Positions 35,336-48,832 of a DNA stretch of 64,000 nucleotides are shown here, in pieces (the stretch's first letter is position 1; each line of letters begins with the position of its first letter). The stretch lies in assembly GCF_047663525.1 (NCBI RefSeq), contig NC_092621.1:80838501-80902500 (forward strand), in the 5' to 3' direction. Position numbers and translations under genes: made by a program. The stretch comes from Anas platyrhynchos. Lineage: Eukaryota; Chordata; Aves; Anseriformes; Anatidae. The notes beneath the pieces were generated by a model. The model did no database searches. It was not told where the DNA came from and worked only from the letters and a program-made list of their open reading frames with translations.

Positions 35336-36571
35336 AAAGGAGGACCCAGGGAACTACAGGCCAGTCAGTCTCACCTCTGTGCCTGGCAAGATCACGGAGC
35401 AGATCCTCTTGGAAACTCTGCTAAAGCATATGGGAAATAAGGAGGTGATTGGTGACAGCCAACATAGCTTCACTAAGGGCAGATTGCACCTGGAAAATCT
35501 GGTGGCCTTCTATGATGGGGCTGCAGTACTGATGGTTAGGGGAAGTGCAACTGACATCACCTGCCTGGACTCATGCAAAGTATCTGACCCTGTCCTGCAT
35601 GATATTCTTGTCTCTAAATTGGAGAGACATGAATATGATAGACGGACTGGCAGGGTGGTCACACTCAAGGTGTTGCAGTCAATGGCTCAATGTCCAGGTG
35701 ATCAATAATGAGTGGTATTCTCAGGGGTCAGTATTGGGACCAGCACCATTTAACATTTTTGTTGGTGACATGAACAGTGGGGTCGATGACACCAAGCTGT
35801 GTGGTGCAGTTGACACACTGGAGGGAAGGGATGGCATCCAGAGGGACCTCGGCAGGCCTGAGAGCTGGGCCTGTGCAAAACACATGGAGTTCAATAAGGC
35901 CATGTGAAAGGTCCTGCACCCACAGTGGGAAAATCACAAGAACATATACAGGCTGGAGGGAAAATGGATTGAGAGCAGCCATGAAGAAAGAGAAAGACCT
36001 GGGGGTGGTGGTTGATGAGAAGCTCGACATGAGCCAGCAATGTGTGCTGGCAGCCCAGAAAGCCACCCGTACCCTGGGCTGCACCAACAGCAGTGAGGGC
36101 AGCAGGGTGAGGGAGGGGATTGTCCCCCTCTGCTCTGCTCTCGTGAGACCCCACCTGGAGCCTGTGCTCAGGGAGCTGTGGTTGTTCTGCCTGGAGAAGA
36201 GAAGGCCCCAGGGAGACCTCACAGCAGCCTGCCAGTGCCTAAAGGGGGCTGCAGGAAAGCTGCGGAGGGACTCTGTGTCAGGGGGTGTCAGGATAGGGTG
36301 AAGTGTAATAGTTTTAAGCTAAAAGAGGGGAGATTTAGATTAGATGTTAGGAAGAAATTCTTCTCTCAGAGGGCAGTGAGGCCCAGGCCCAGGCTGCCCA
36401 GAGGAGCTATGGCTGCCCCATCCCTGGCAGTGCCCACGGCGAGGATGGATGGGGCTTGGGGTAGCCTGGACTGCTGGGAGGTGTCCCTGCCTGTGATGGT
36501 GGTGGCGGTGGGGTGGTTTTAGACAGGTTTTAAGGTCCCTTCCAATCCAAACCATTCTGTGATTCTATGAG
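35336..36571 (+). mobile_element. CR1 LINE fragment with RT and 3' tail
   Basis: It starts at GAGGACCCAGGGAACTACAGG (the [11 protein letters not shown] block), continues through [10 protein letters not shown] and SFTKGR (35390-35480), a PAPFNIF block near 35745 and the EKDLGVVVDEKLDMS block near 36000, and ends with CCCTTCCAATCCAAACCATTCTGTGATTCTATGA at 36537-36571. Several frameshifts and an internal deletion near 36170 (VRPHLEP running straight into LWLFCLEKRR) show it is dead. It is the longest CR1 copy in the window. Confidence 0.95.
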
Positions 36572-38077
36572 GGAAAATTCGGGTGACATAGGAATGTACA
36601 AGAGAGATTCAGAAGAAATTGCTGCTGATGGAATTGCTTAGCTGTTTTGAATTTTCTTGTCAGCACCTTATTTTAACTAGGGCACTGCATAGCAATTCAG
36701 CTGAAATCTTGCTCATCTACTGCTATGGCAGTACTCTCAAATGCATCACACTTTTTGTATCTGATACCTAGGATTTGTTTTCACTTTTTCCTATACTGAT
36801 ACAATCCATGATCTTAGCTCAGGTAATGTATAGTACTGGTCTATCTAAAGTAGTGTATTTGCTAGCCATGTAGAACAGAAAAAAGCAGACTATGGCCAAA
36901 TCCCAGAAGACAGACAGGGACATCATGTCAGACATTTGTGTTGTCCAGGTGTACTAGTTTTTGGGCAACAGAGGTGATAATAATAGGTGGATTAGCTGGT
37001 TAGGACAGTAAAGTGTTTCGAAGGGTGAGAAAGCAGAACAGGAAGGTAAAAGCAGAATTGCTAGAAAGTTTGGCACAGATGCAACTAAACAAAATTTATT
37101 TCAATGCAAATTACTTTTCATTCCCACAAGCATAAATCTTCCAGAGGAAAATCTAGTTACAGAAATGTGAGCTATACTTAAGTTGCAGATTAGAACAGTA
37201 TCATGTGTAATGCTATAAATCTCTCATACACACATGCCCATAACTTTTTAGATTAGCATATGCTTTAACTTGAGTCATGAAATTGCCAGACATTTAAAGG
37301 CAAGACAATGATGGGTAGGAGGTAGTAGGAGGAGGTGATGTGGCCATGCACAATGCCTCTACACATACACATCTCAGAGGCACAACCATTAAGAAGCACC
37401 CTTTGTTAGTGAGAAGGGACAACTTTGTTTTCTTGTGCAGGCATAACATGACCTAATCTGTCACTAAAAAGAGATTGCTTTCGACAAGGAAAAACAGATT
37501 TTAAACGGAGAAGCAGTAGGCTCAAAATCCTACATGGATACGCACTAGTAAAGACCCACTCTCACTACCATCTCTAATTCCATTAGAAAGTTACCTTTAA
37601 TCTTGTATGAAACTTGCCAAACTAACTTTATTCCATTTGAGATGAGTATCATATTGCATGAATTCAGCCACAAGCCAGAGTCCTTTGTTCCCTAGAGAGA
37701 AAACAGCTTCTGTTTTACTGCAGCTGTTTCAAATAGGCTACAGCTTGTCTCACAAAACCCAGAGGAAAATCTCCAATTTATTACCCTCCATATCAGAGAG
37801 ACGCTGAGCGTCCACTGCAAGCTTTCTTCACCTAACCAGCAAATGCAGAGTTACTTTTAGCTTATAGCACTCTTTCAGTTGCAAGCTTCTTTTCTCAGAA
37901 AACAAAGCCTCTCAAAAAGCAAACTGGACTATATTTAGATGATCTGCTTCCTCTTCATTATGAAGTACTGTTAAACTGCTTGCTTCCTTGGTGTTATAGA
38001 CTATGGTCATTACATCATGTACTCTAGGCTCTCTTGATGCAGGGACTTCATCTTCTTCAATATGCTTATTACTTCTG
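36572..38077. other. Intergenic DNA, nothing recognised
   Basis: Unique AT-rich sequence between a CR1 and an LTR; no open frame of note, no repeat tail. Confidence 0.6.
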
Positions 38078-38824
38078 TGTATTGGGTTTACACAGCAAGG
38101 TTTTGGTAGTGGGGGGCCACAGGGGTGGCCTCTGTGAGAAGAATCCAGCAGCTGCCCCATGCCACAGAGAAGCCTGCTCCAGCCAGCTCCAAAAGGGACT
38201 CGCCACTGGCCAGAGCTGGGCTGTAAGTGATGCTGGTTGTGCCTCTGGGTGAGCAGACTGAAGAGAGGGCAAAACAAAAATCTTCTGTGCTACAGCAGCT
38301 GGGAGAGTGAGAAGTGAGCACCAGCCCTGCAGCCCCCAGGTGAGTGCCGCAGGAGGGCAGGAGGTGCTGCAGGCAGGCAGCAGCAGTTCCCCTGCGGGCT
38401 GTGCAGGGAGAGGCCCCTGGTGGAGCAGGCTGTCCCCCTGCAGCCCATGGGTCCCCCATGGAGCAGATCTCCACGCTGCAGCCCCCCCATGGGTGGAGGA
38501 GCCCCCGGTGGAGCAGGTGGATGTGGCCTGGAGGAGGCTGCGGCCCATGGAGAGCCCCCGCAGGAGCAGGCCCCGGGCTGGAGCTGCAGCCCGTGGAGAG
38601 GAGCCCACACAGGAGCAGGGGGTCTGGGGGGAGCTGCTGCCCACCCGTGGGGGACCCGTCCTGAGTCTGTTTTGACCATGATGATAATTGTTGAGTGATC
38701 TCCCTGTTCTTATCTCAACCCTTGAGCCCTTTGCATCCTATTTTCTTCCCTTTCCCTTTGAGAAGGGGGAGTGAGAGAGCGGTTGTGGTGGAGCTTGGCT
38801 GCCCAGATGAGTAAAACCACCACA
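38078..38824 (+). mobile_element. Solo LTR, about 747 bp, avian ERV family
   Basis: It begins TGTATTGGGTTTACACAGC and ends GAGTAAAACCACCACA, giving TGT...ACA termini. Inside are the family hallmarks AAGGTTTTGGTAGTGGGGG, GGTGGCCTCTGTGAGAAG, GCTCCAAAAGGGACTCGCC and repeated GTGGAGCAGG / CAGCCCATGG units (38340-38660). A TGTGT-like string flanks both ends, but no exact target-site duplication could be fixed. No internal retroviral sequence is attached. The long open frames here on both strands are by-products of the GC-rich GGAGCAGG units. Confidence 0.8.
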
Positions 38825-41800
38825 GTGTGTTAAGGAGGGTCCTGGTTTTACAAACTCCTCCTAACTTTGTACACTGCAAATTCGAATTAGTTGGAATATA
38901 AGAATTCTAACATTTAGCCTCCCCCAGCTTGCTGTCTGAGTCTCTGCTCCTGTTGCAATGCAAATGCTATGCATGTACTGCCGTTTGCAATGGTAACATT
39001 TTCAGAATATAAAGTTTTGTGTCTTCCTGTTATGTAATCTGACTGGCATATTCTCTAAGTGTTTTCACCTTCACGTTTCTAAATATATACAGATAGAAAA
39101 ATCAATGTATAATTGCTGAATACAAGGATACGGATATCCTTGCAAACTGCACTTAGTCAATTAAAGTTTTAAAGACATTCAGAGGAGACTGCAAAAGCAG
39201 CAGATAAACTAACTAAATACCAGCACATCTTACCAAAATCTTTGGTTAAATATAATCAGTGTGTATAAGTTACAATTTAAACGTCTAATTTAATTAATAT
39301 GATTTATTACTAACTGCTAACTCCTGCTAAAATAATTGTGCTTATGTAGCAGATGTGGTACCTCGGATGCTGTTTGAGCATTCCATCCTTCTAATCATCA
39401 AAAATGTCATATTGAAGAATATATATATTAGACTTCTGCCCCTTTTAAAGTAATTAGCTTCACCAGTGATTTCACTATTACTATTAGATTCTCAGATACC
39501 TCTGACTTAAACAGAACAATGGGATGACAGCTATCTGTCATGCTATCTTTTTGACACTTTTTTAGCATTTTATCCACCAGTGGCTAAAATCCATCGGAAA
39601 CAGAAAATGCTTTGTCATTGTATTTATGCTACTCTGGAATGAGCTATTAGAATTATACATACTTTGCACTTTGTATAGGCTATGGAATACTCTAGAATAA
39701 GTATATACCAGTATACTACGTATACTCAGGAATGAGTATAAGCTATATATACTCTGGAATACACAGTAAACCGGTGGAATATTTATGTTCCTGTTCTTCA
39801 GTGTCTGACTGTGGAACTTATTTCAAACTCCGTAATAGACATTCAAATAGCTTAAACCAATAGCTTTTATACAAGTTAATACTATCATAAGCAGTAACTA
39901 GAACAGAAACAATAACAAATGGGCTATTTAAAAACTGTATTTGTGGATTAAAAAATTATAGAGTCAGAAAGGTTAACAGGCTGGGCAACTATGTAATGCA
40001 GGCCATAGAATTTCACTTAGTAACTTCTGTGATTAATACAGTGTGTCTGAGTTAAGCATACCTACCTCCATATATCCCACAACAAAAATAGCTAAAAGTT
40101 CCCTTTAGCACAGTGGATGTTAGCTTTTCCTCTTTCTAATTTACAAAGATTTCACAACTGAAAAATGTAACCTGGGATGGAGAACCTACAGGAACTGAGC
40201 TGTAGGCAGATGAACAGGACACCTAAACTAACCCAGTGTAATACTTAAGAAACTTGTTTCATGTCAGTACATATTCCATAAGGAAGTAGAAATCTCCATA
40301 TACAGAATGGATACTTTAGATGTGCAAATATGACCTCAGACACCGTTACCCATTTTGCAAATATATTTCGTATGCCTTACATGCAAATACTGTTTTTAAT
40401 ACAGTCAGTAAATGTATACACACATTTTGTGAGCACCATGTGAGCAGCCCTTTTTAAAAAATTACTGGCTTTATGCAGATCTGATGTCCATGAAATTAGA
40501 TCTAGCTATATAATGACTAAATTCATATATCTTGCATGAACTAGAACTTCTTCCTTTCCCGATTTTTTTTTTTTCCAGTTTTCAACAGCAATGTTCATGA
40601 AGACATTCTTTTAAAAATATCAGGTCAAAAGAGCTGATTACAATTTTTTGGTAACTGGAAATTGAAGTGAAAATTTGGAACTAAAAGATAAATACTTTCC
40701 ACTGCTGTGTTATTTTATTAGCTGTATGATATAAATACTCTTTGAAAAGACTAGTATATAGCTATTTGTTATCTTTATTAAAGCTGCATCTAGAAGCAGA
40801 TACTCTTTTTACATTTGAATTATTCTATTAAGCAAGGATACAATTTCCTATTTTAAAGGCAGATTATGAGCCTTGCTGAGTAATACATATTACCCATATA
40901 TATATATATATATTGATCTTACAGATATATAAAATTTAATTTACATGAATACCTGTTACCTGTATTTGACAGAAATATCCTTAATTTAAATACAAGGCAT
41001 AGGTAGGTATCTTATATTAAGTTATTGCAACTAGCAGTCACAAACTGAGTAGTTAATCTATTGAAATTAATGTAGAAGATATACTCTTCAATACTGTGAT
41101 TAAATATTTGTTTAACAGTTTCAGGGTAAACAGCAAGAAAAATTGCCCCAGCTTGAAATGAAAGACTGTCCCCCACGCAACGGCTGGGATTATCCTGCAC
41201 AGGTTACATAATGGGTCTGAGAGGAAGTTCTGTAGGTATTATGAGTATAATCACATTTTCCTGTTTGTTCATTCTTATCAGACTTTTTTCCTTTCTCCAG
41301 CTCCTGTAAAAGCACCTATACAAACATCCAAAGGATACCTAAACAGCTGCAAAAATACAAAGATGTTTGTCGATGTGTAAATTTTTGTCTATTGACAGTC
41401 AGAGATATGCTGCATAAACCCAAGGTCATTCATTACTGAAAACCTTTATGGATGTGAGCTGTAATTAACAAAGCAGAGAAAATTATTACATGCAAAATAT
41501 TTTCAAACACAAAATGGAAAAATATATACATATATTTTTGCCTTTTGAAACTCAGTCTTTGTGTCTTCTCCTGGAAAAAAGTTAATAACTAACAAATCAG
41601 CTTCTGAAAATGTAGACAACTGTTAGTGTGGAATAAAAAATAGTATAGCTGTTCAGTAAGTCTACAAATTGAGTAGTTCAATGCCTATAGGCTCAGGAGA
41701 AAACCTGTACTGTCTTTATGTGAAGGCATAAATTACAAATATAGACAAGTAAAAAAACACACGTCTGTCACGCTTAAATATGCACAACAACATGGAATTA

Positions 41801-43631
41801 AAGAACCATGAAATAAGACAAAAAGTATTTATGTAGTTCTCATTCCTGTGCTACTGAAGTTAAGTGTGTATTTTCATGGTCCTTCAGGGACATAAAATTT
41901 AGTCCTCAGAAAGGTGAACATTACTGGTTCTGGTTAATTATCTATTTTACACTATAAAAGACAATCTATCAGATAGTGTCTTGATGAGGAAAAAGACATA
42001 TGAAAAATAACACAGAAAATCACAAGCAGTTCTTCAGAGCAAATAAAATAAATGTTCTTAAATTTTTTATTTGTTTTGTAGTTTGTTACTGTGATTTGAC
42101 GCTTGCAACAACATTTCCTTTGGAAAAATAGACTATTTTCATGGCTGGTCTGTTTTCCCAGCCCTATGTCCACTTACACCTTTGCACCTGCTGATCTCTT
42201 TCAGGTAGAAAGGGGCAGCGGCCATGTGATTATACGAAAAGTACACTCCCTGTTGCCTCCTGTGTGCTGAGATAACATGCCACCACCTCTGTGACTCATA
42301 CTTAACCTCTTTTTAAAATCTTTTTTTTAATATTTTTTCCATTTATAACACACTTAGAGTATATAGGTAGCAAATGCCTTCCTTGTTAATGCCAGATACA
42401 TGACCTGCCATTCACATTCTCCTTACCGATCAGTTTCAATCTGATCAGACTAGCTCATGTATTTTCAGATGTCAATAAATTAAAACACAACACTCGGAAT
42501 TCAAAATTTGTACTGACCCGAGACTGTGTAAAACACAGTACAATGCTCTGAGAACAAGCCAGCGCGGGTGTAATTGTATTTGACTGTGCTCTGTCTTGAA
42601 CCAATGAGCCTGATCTCTCAAACATACTGCTTTTGGCAAAACATTTTGCTAGATGCAAGCTAACAGTTATCGAGGAGTTACAGTTGCATCTTGGAGGTAT
42701 AAGAAGAACCAGGGAAGTTTTCATTATCTGTGGATATTTTTAAAGCACCTACTGTGGGAGGTATATGTGAAGTGTTAGCATACCAGTCGAAACTTAGCAG
42801 GCAAAACGCATCTTCAAGTTAAACCACGGTGGCTTTTCTGAAAGTAAAATCCTGCAATGTGCTAAAAAACTGTAGCAAGGAACACCAGTGAATATGTATT
42901 TTCTCAGACACAGAAAGAAGTGCAGAAAAGTATTTGGCCACAGGAAAAGACTGAAATTAGGGCAATTTGAATAGTCTGATGTACTACTTCACTGTTTTTA
43001 TTTCACACAATTTGATTTTATCCCGACTCTCTTATGCTATGCATACTAAAAAAGTTATAGCCATTACAGTTCTTATGATCACAGCACTTTGTTAGGATTC
43101 AAGGAGAAAAAATATATCATCTGGTTCATCGCTGTAGAAGCTCTGAAAGAACAAAAAGTTGGGCACTGACTTACCAAAGTAAGAGCTTCTGACTGTTAGT
43201 GCAGGCTGAGGTGTGCCCAGGAGGCTGTGCAATGCCTCCAGAGAGATACTCACTCTTGCTTAAAATGGTTACTTTTGAATAATTCAGTTGCTGATACACT
43301 ATATCACCCAAGATGAAGTGTGTATGTTTCCACAGGCATGTCACAAACAAACATTTTATATGTTAGAAGACGGTAAGTGCTCCAAAACCAGAAATCTAAG
43401 AAACAGAAAAACACAGTACAAATACATGTTTTGAAAATTCATTGACAATATAGGAATAACTAGGGTTAAAATATATAAAGTGGCACCAGTATATTATACT
43501 CAAACAAAATAAATTGATTTAAAGAAGTTAACAGCAAAATAACTACGCTTTGATTAAATTATTAAGTTCTGTACAATGCTTAAATAGTACAGCACAGAAA
43601 TTTTATGTTTTCCAAAGCGCTAATTGTCAAG

Positions 43632-43671
43632 AAAACAAACAAACAAACAAACAAACAAACAAACAAAAAAA
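43632..43671 (+). repeat. (AAAC)n microsatellite
   Basis: About eight uninterrupted AAAC units, the longest of this type in the window. Confidence 0.95.
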
Positions 43672-45003
43672 CACAACACAACATGTTCTGAGAAAATCTG
43701 TCAGGATGTGCAAATAATAAAATGTAGCAAAAGTATCAATGATCATGACTAGGACAACTGAGTAGAAGTACTGCCATGCAGTACAGCAAGGAACAAGATT
43801 TGACAGGAAGACTTTGAGCTTCAATGTACTAATTAACATGAGGTTTAAGGCTCAAAAACATGTTGTGCTGAGGCTGAGTATCAAACTGTGATATCAGTTT
43901 GTTTCTAAAAGGAAAAAGATTTTCTGCGTGCACTGAGGGCTCATAAAAAGGTACTGAAATACCACACTCCTACTTAGAACATCAAAACCATGAAATATGC
44001 AATGTTAGAGGGAAAAAAAGAAGAAAAAAAAATACTTCTCTTCCAGATGCAGCCTGAAGTGAGACAAGAAAAAACCTATGTCTCCTATGGTGCTGTTCTA
44101 AAATGGAAAAGAGAAAGTGAAAAATTACAACTATACAAAACCTTTTAAAGCCATTTTGAAAGACAGATCAAAATATATATATATATAAATAATAATAAAG
44201 AAAAAACAGTATCATGTACTAATAAAAACACTTACTTCAATATGTAGCTGTTCATGTCTTTTTGCATTTGCTTAAGAGACCAAAAAAAAAAAAAATAGGT
44301 ACTGATCAAGTACTAATTTCTTTATCAATTCTGAAACCTAAGAGATACTACTCTTAAAATAGGATGCAGTTTCTACAGCTCTGGAGATTATAGTTTTTAT
44401 TTCGGCTCAGTGTATCTGAACTCCAGCTTAGAAACTCATTTGAAAGCACATCAAACTATACAAGAACAAAGTGAGGAGGGACAAAAGGTTATGGAACAGT
44501 TTGGACTTTGAAGGAGATCATTTCCCATGTGACAAAAATATTCTTGCATGGATCAATAATAATCTGGAAGTCATCAAACAAAAAAAAAAAAAACATTTAA
44601 AGATAGTTGCACTTTTAAAGTGAAGGGAAAGAATTTTAAAATAAGCTTATCGATAGTAATCTACTCTGAGATTCAATACAAATGAAATATTCAATGCAAA
44701 CAGAAGCTTCTGATTCGTACCATGAAAATGGCAGAGCTGACAGACCCCGAAATTAAATATGCAGATAGTGATGACGGCAGATCAATGATAACCTTACGAT
44801 CATTTTTCTGGAAATACAGTCGGCTTTATTTGATAGAAATAAAATAAAAAGCAAACATGATGAAAGAAAAGCAGTTAAGTCACAGGACATAAATATATCA
44901 GTATTAGGGTTGTTGTATTCCAGATTCTGCCCTCCTTCCCAACTTCCCAGCAACATATATAGCCTCCTATGTAGTTGTAACAGCTACGTACATAGGAAGA
45001 GCC

Positions 45004-45053
45004 AGCACCAACTCTTAGACCGTGTATTGTGGGAGCACCAACTCTTAGACCGT
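45004..45053 (+). repeat. 30-bp local duplication
   Basis: AGCACCAACTCTTAGACCGT occurs at 45004-45023 and 45034-45053, each followed by a GTGGGAGCA-type string. Confidence 0.85.
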
Positions 45054-48000
45054 TTATCATGCTGTGGGAGCATGAGGGGAAGATCTGGAACAGCTGGAGC
45101 ATTCTGGGTTCTTTATGGTGAGGCTGTTTCCTTATCACTGCATCATGGGACAGAAAAATTGTTGCTATTAATTTCTGAGACAGGATAACAACTTTGTAAA
45201 AGTGGAAATAATTTGTGCTCTGGTAGAGGACAGCAGCAGGTGTGTGCTGGAGCGAGGAGTAAAGGTGAAAGTTACGAAGTGCTTACTCTTATCAATGATT
45301 CAAGTAACATCTCTATAAATAATGCGACTGAAATGCTGGGTCATTCACTTTATGTGACTTTTCATCCTAATAAGAATTAATTCTCACTATTTTTCAAATG
45401 TTGAAAAAACAAACAAACACACCACCACCAACAAAGTTAATCCTCTGACACATCTGTGAGATGACTTCTCTCTTTACTGATGAAGAAAGTGCAACCTTGT
45501 ACACATTATAGGGCCATGCATTTAAATTAGCAACAAATCCAGCCTGAAAACTCTTGAGGATTTAACCGTATGTTCAGCTGACCGGAACATGCCACCGCTG
45601 CCACAACTCCTGTGTACCTGTTACTACACAAGCCCCACTTGTGTATGCGTGGTAGTGCACAAGCAGCTTTTATAAACCCAGGATGCTGATTAGGTAACAT
45701 AATTCAAAGGAGGTACTTGATGCCACTGGCATTCGTCTGTTACTGCATCTGAAGATATGGCTTTGGATCCCACAATCTGTGCAGTATGAACTGGATCTAT
45801 GAAAGACTTTGGGCACCAGCTATCATGAATAAAAAAAGCAGCAAGGTATGTCTGTATCTACACAACGCTAGCAAATTAAGTGGCCCTGTGCACACACATG
45901 GGCAATCAAGCCAGCTGGCACAGGGTGGCATGCCCCTGATGCCGCAGAGGAACTCTCTCGGTCTCCACGCCAGGGTGGCTGTATGCAAGCTGCCTGCTGG
46001 GAACGGTCCCTGCAGCACCTCGAATGCTGACCAGCTCCTCGGGCTGCCAGTGGCATGCCTGGAGGTGTGACAGAAGAGGAGGCTACACTGTCCAGACATC
46101 CCACCTCAGCACTTGGCAATAATCTGTTTTATTTAGGAGCACAGGCAGACACTGTGTATGTCCTCCACAGGCAGGATCCTCTGCTAATAATTTTACCTAC
46201 TCTAAACAAAGAGATAAGTGAGCAGGGAGAGGCAGTACTACCAGGGAGCATCACCAATAATGAATGGCAGCATCCATCAACATGTGTGCAGCAATGCATT
46301 TTGCTGAGTGAGTGTCAGTTTTGGCCTTTCTACATACTGGTCTTTAGACCAGAAAAGCCCTAATCAGCCTCTGCTGTGCTACTTCATGACTAGACCAGAG
46401 ATGAGGGATACCAGACCTACCAGCCATCAGAGAAAAAAAATTGTGTGTATTTCTAGATTTGCCACCTTACAAACTGACTCTAGGGTGTATGCAAATACAC
46501 TCCTCAGAGAATCCAGCCTGACATTGCTCACAGAAGGAAGGAAGAAGTAACCATCCTGGCATCATTTGTACCAGAACTTCAGAACAACAGGTTTGTAAAT
46601 CCACAAGAAGCATTAAGAAAAATACCATTATACTTGTTCCCTCACCAAAATATATCTAAATAATGCCACACCAAAGCCTGGAAACCAACTTTCCTTATGA
46701 GCTGATGCAGGAAGCTGTGTGTGTTACTGCAGCACCAAGAGACCTGGGACAGAAATCCTTGCCTGCAAAGTGCAGAGCAGCAGTGTGTCAGTGGCAGAGA
46801 TGCAACAACTCGGCTGATCTTACATGAAGTTCTCTTTCTGTGGAATCCTTGCCAAGTTCAAAACTGCTCTCCCCAAAATAAATCTCTTGAAGGAGTGCTG
46901 CAGTTAGATTACCCCCTCCTGCAGGAAATTCCTAGGACAGCTGTCCTAGTCCCCACACACCCATGCACACATGCTGTTGCCCTTGACGGCACCCAGAAAA
47001 GCCAGCCTCATTAAGGCAATCTTATAAATATTTACACTGCAGTTCTATATTTAGGAATATCACTTCACAACAGCAAAAAGACTGTGCTAAAATCGTTTTA
47101 TTTAAAGATCTGTGAGGGGAAGCAAACAGAGTGGAAGCCCGCAGAGACAGTAGGCTTCAAGACTATTTGGAATTACATACACAATACTGAAACGCTGCAA
47201 TGCAAAAATCAAAACTGTAAGAGATCGCTGTTGAACCTGCAATTTCTTAAACAGGGAAACAGCAGGGTCTAAATGTGCTACCATTCTGTAAAATGAGGGC
47301 TAGAGCCAGCTCCTGCGCTGACACTGGGCACAAACCCAGCATAATTCCACTGATATTAGTGGTCTAACTGGAAGCAAATTTTGCCTTTAGAAGGCAAGAT
47401 ATGAAACTTCATCTCAGCAGATAAAAAGAGGTTGGCGGGAGAGCTGTGAAAGTGGGAGCAGTAGTTTGTTTTAGTGGCCTCGGGAGAAATTCACTTAATA
47501 CTTTTGGGTAATGCAAAGCTTTGAAAACCTGAATGTTTAGATGCCTTCTGAGAACTCTTGAGAGACATACAAGTGTCAACGTGCTGCTATTTGTCAGCTC
47601 TTTTATTACTGGGGAAGAAAAAAAAAATGAGAAGAAAAAAAAAAATCAAAAGATACCTACACATTACAGTGCCCGGTAATGTTTGTCGCACAACGTCCTC
47701 TTGATCACAGAGGTACTTTCCCGTGCGGTGAATCTGAAGCGCCAAGTAAGCCCACCACAGCCAGCAGCACCATTAATGACGAAGATAGATAGGCTTGTGG
47801 GTGTGAGAGGCTGTGGGCTTGGGTAGCAAGAAAAAAGAAAGAAAAAAAGTATAACTTCAGGAAAGTGCTGAGTAAATGCCTTTTAGTATCAACGGCGCTA
47901 CAACCCCTACAAGGTGCGCAGCGCCTCGCAGACTCTAGCAAGCACTTTTTGTTCGCTGCTGGAAATCCCGATCTCTGCAGGATTTTCCAAGAGGAAAACC

Positions 48001-48525
48001 CACGAGGATTTTCATTTTTTTTTTTTTTTTTTATATATATTTTCTGTGAAAAATTGTTAATTTTCTTCGAGCGGCCGCCCCACCGGGCAGCCCCCTCCTC
48101 CCGCCTTCCCTTCCCCTCACAGCGGACCCCAGCTCCACCTACCTCCCCGTTCCCCGCCCTTTATTTACTTACTCATTTATTTTAAATCATTTCGGTTAAA
48201 TTATTTATTACTTTCCCCCTCTTTCACCCCTTCCCCGGCGGGCCGCCCTCAGCGCCTTCCCACCGCCTCCTCACGGCGCGGCGGGGCGGGGCGAGGCGCT
48301 CCAACCCAGTCAAACAGCAGAACCCCCCCCCCCTCCATTTTCCCCTTCCCCTAATAACAACTAAAACACATTTTTACGTCATAATTTATTAATTTTGGGG
48401 CCGTTTCGGTGGGTTTTTATTGTTGGGCGAGGCGACCCTCTCTCTCTCACACACACACCACACCACACACCGCGCGCACGCGCTCGCTGAGGTAGGGGGA
48501 CGCATGCGCGCCGCGCCCATGCCCG

Positions 48526-48581
48526 CCTCCCTCCCTCCCTCCCTCCCTCCCTCTGTCTGTCCGTCGGTCCGTCCGTCGGTC
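48526..48581 (+). repeat. (CCCT)n followed by (GTCC/GTCG)n
   Basis: About seven CCCT units, then CTGTCTGTCCGTCGGTCC-type tetranucleotides, inside the RASA1 CpG island. Confidence 0.9.
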
Positions 48582-48622
48582 GGGGGCGGGCTGAGGGCGT
48601 GTGGAAGGCGGAGGGAGGCGGC

Positions 48623-48661
48623 ATGAAGCGGAGGCGGCGGCGCCCCGCGGAGCTGCCCTGA
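48623..48661 (+). CDS. Possible upstream ORF in the RASA1 leader
   Basis: ATG at 48623 with G at -3 opens a 12-codon frame of mostly Arg codons that ends with TGA at 48659-48661, 171 bases before the RASA1 start. It matters only if transcription begins upstream of it. Confidence 0.3.
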   Translation: MKRRRRRPAELP

Positions 48662-48832
48662 GCGGCCGCCCCCCCCCCCCCCCTTTCCCTCCCTCCCTGC
48701 CTCGTCCCGTCCCGTCCCCACCGGGGAAGTTTCGCCTCAGCCTCGCCTCGCCCCGGCGGGGCGGGGCCGGTGCCGGCTGCGGGGCCCCTTTTGTCGCCGC
48801 CTCCCCGCGGCCGGAGGGGGGCGAGGCTCACG

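Larger units (their letters stand above)
38825..48050. other. Intergenic DNA upstream of RASA1, no gene recognised
   Basis: AT-rich to about 45500, with (TA)n at 40896-40914, (AAAC)n at 43632-43671 and a 30-bp duplication at 45004-45053. From about 45700 to 47050 the base composition is more balanced and unique, with several open frames of 80-100 codons but no recognisable protein. Above 47700 CpG dinucleotides rise toward the RASA1 island. Confidence 0.5.

Noticed and set aside
38069..38698. Several overlapping open frames of 90-190 codons on both strands
   Set aside because: They fall in the LTR's GGAGCAGG / CAGCCC repeat units and have no protein match or start context.
48050..48350. Divergent gene sharing the RASA1 promoter
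   Set aside because: CpG islands often drive antisense RNA, but no exon or protein-like frame was seen on the minus strand left of the island.
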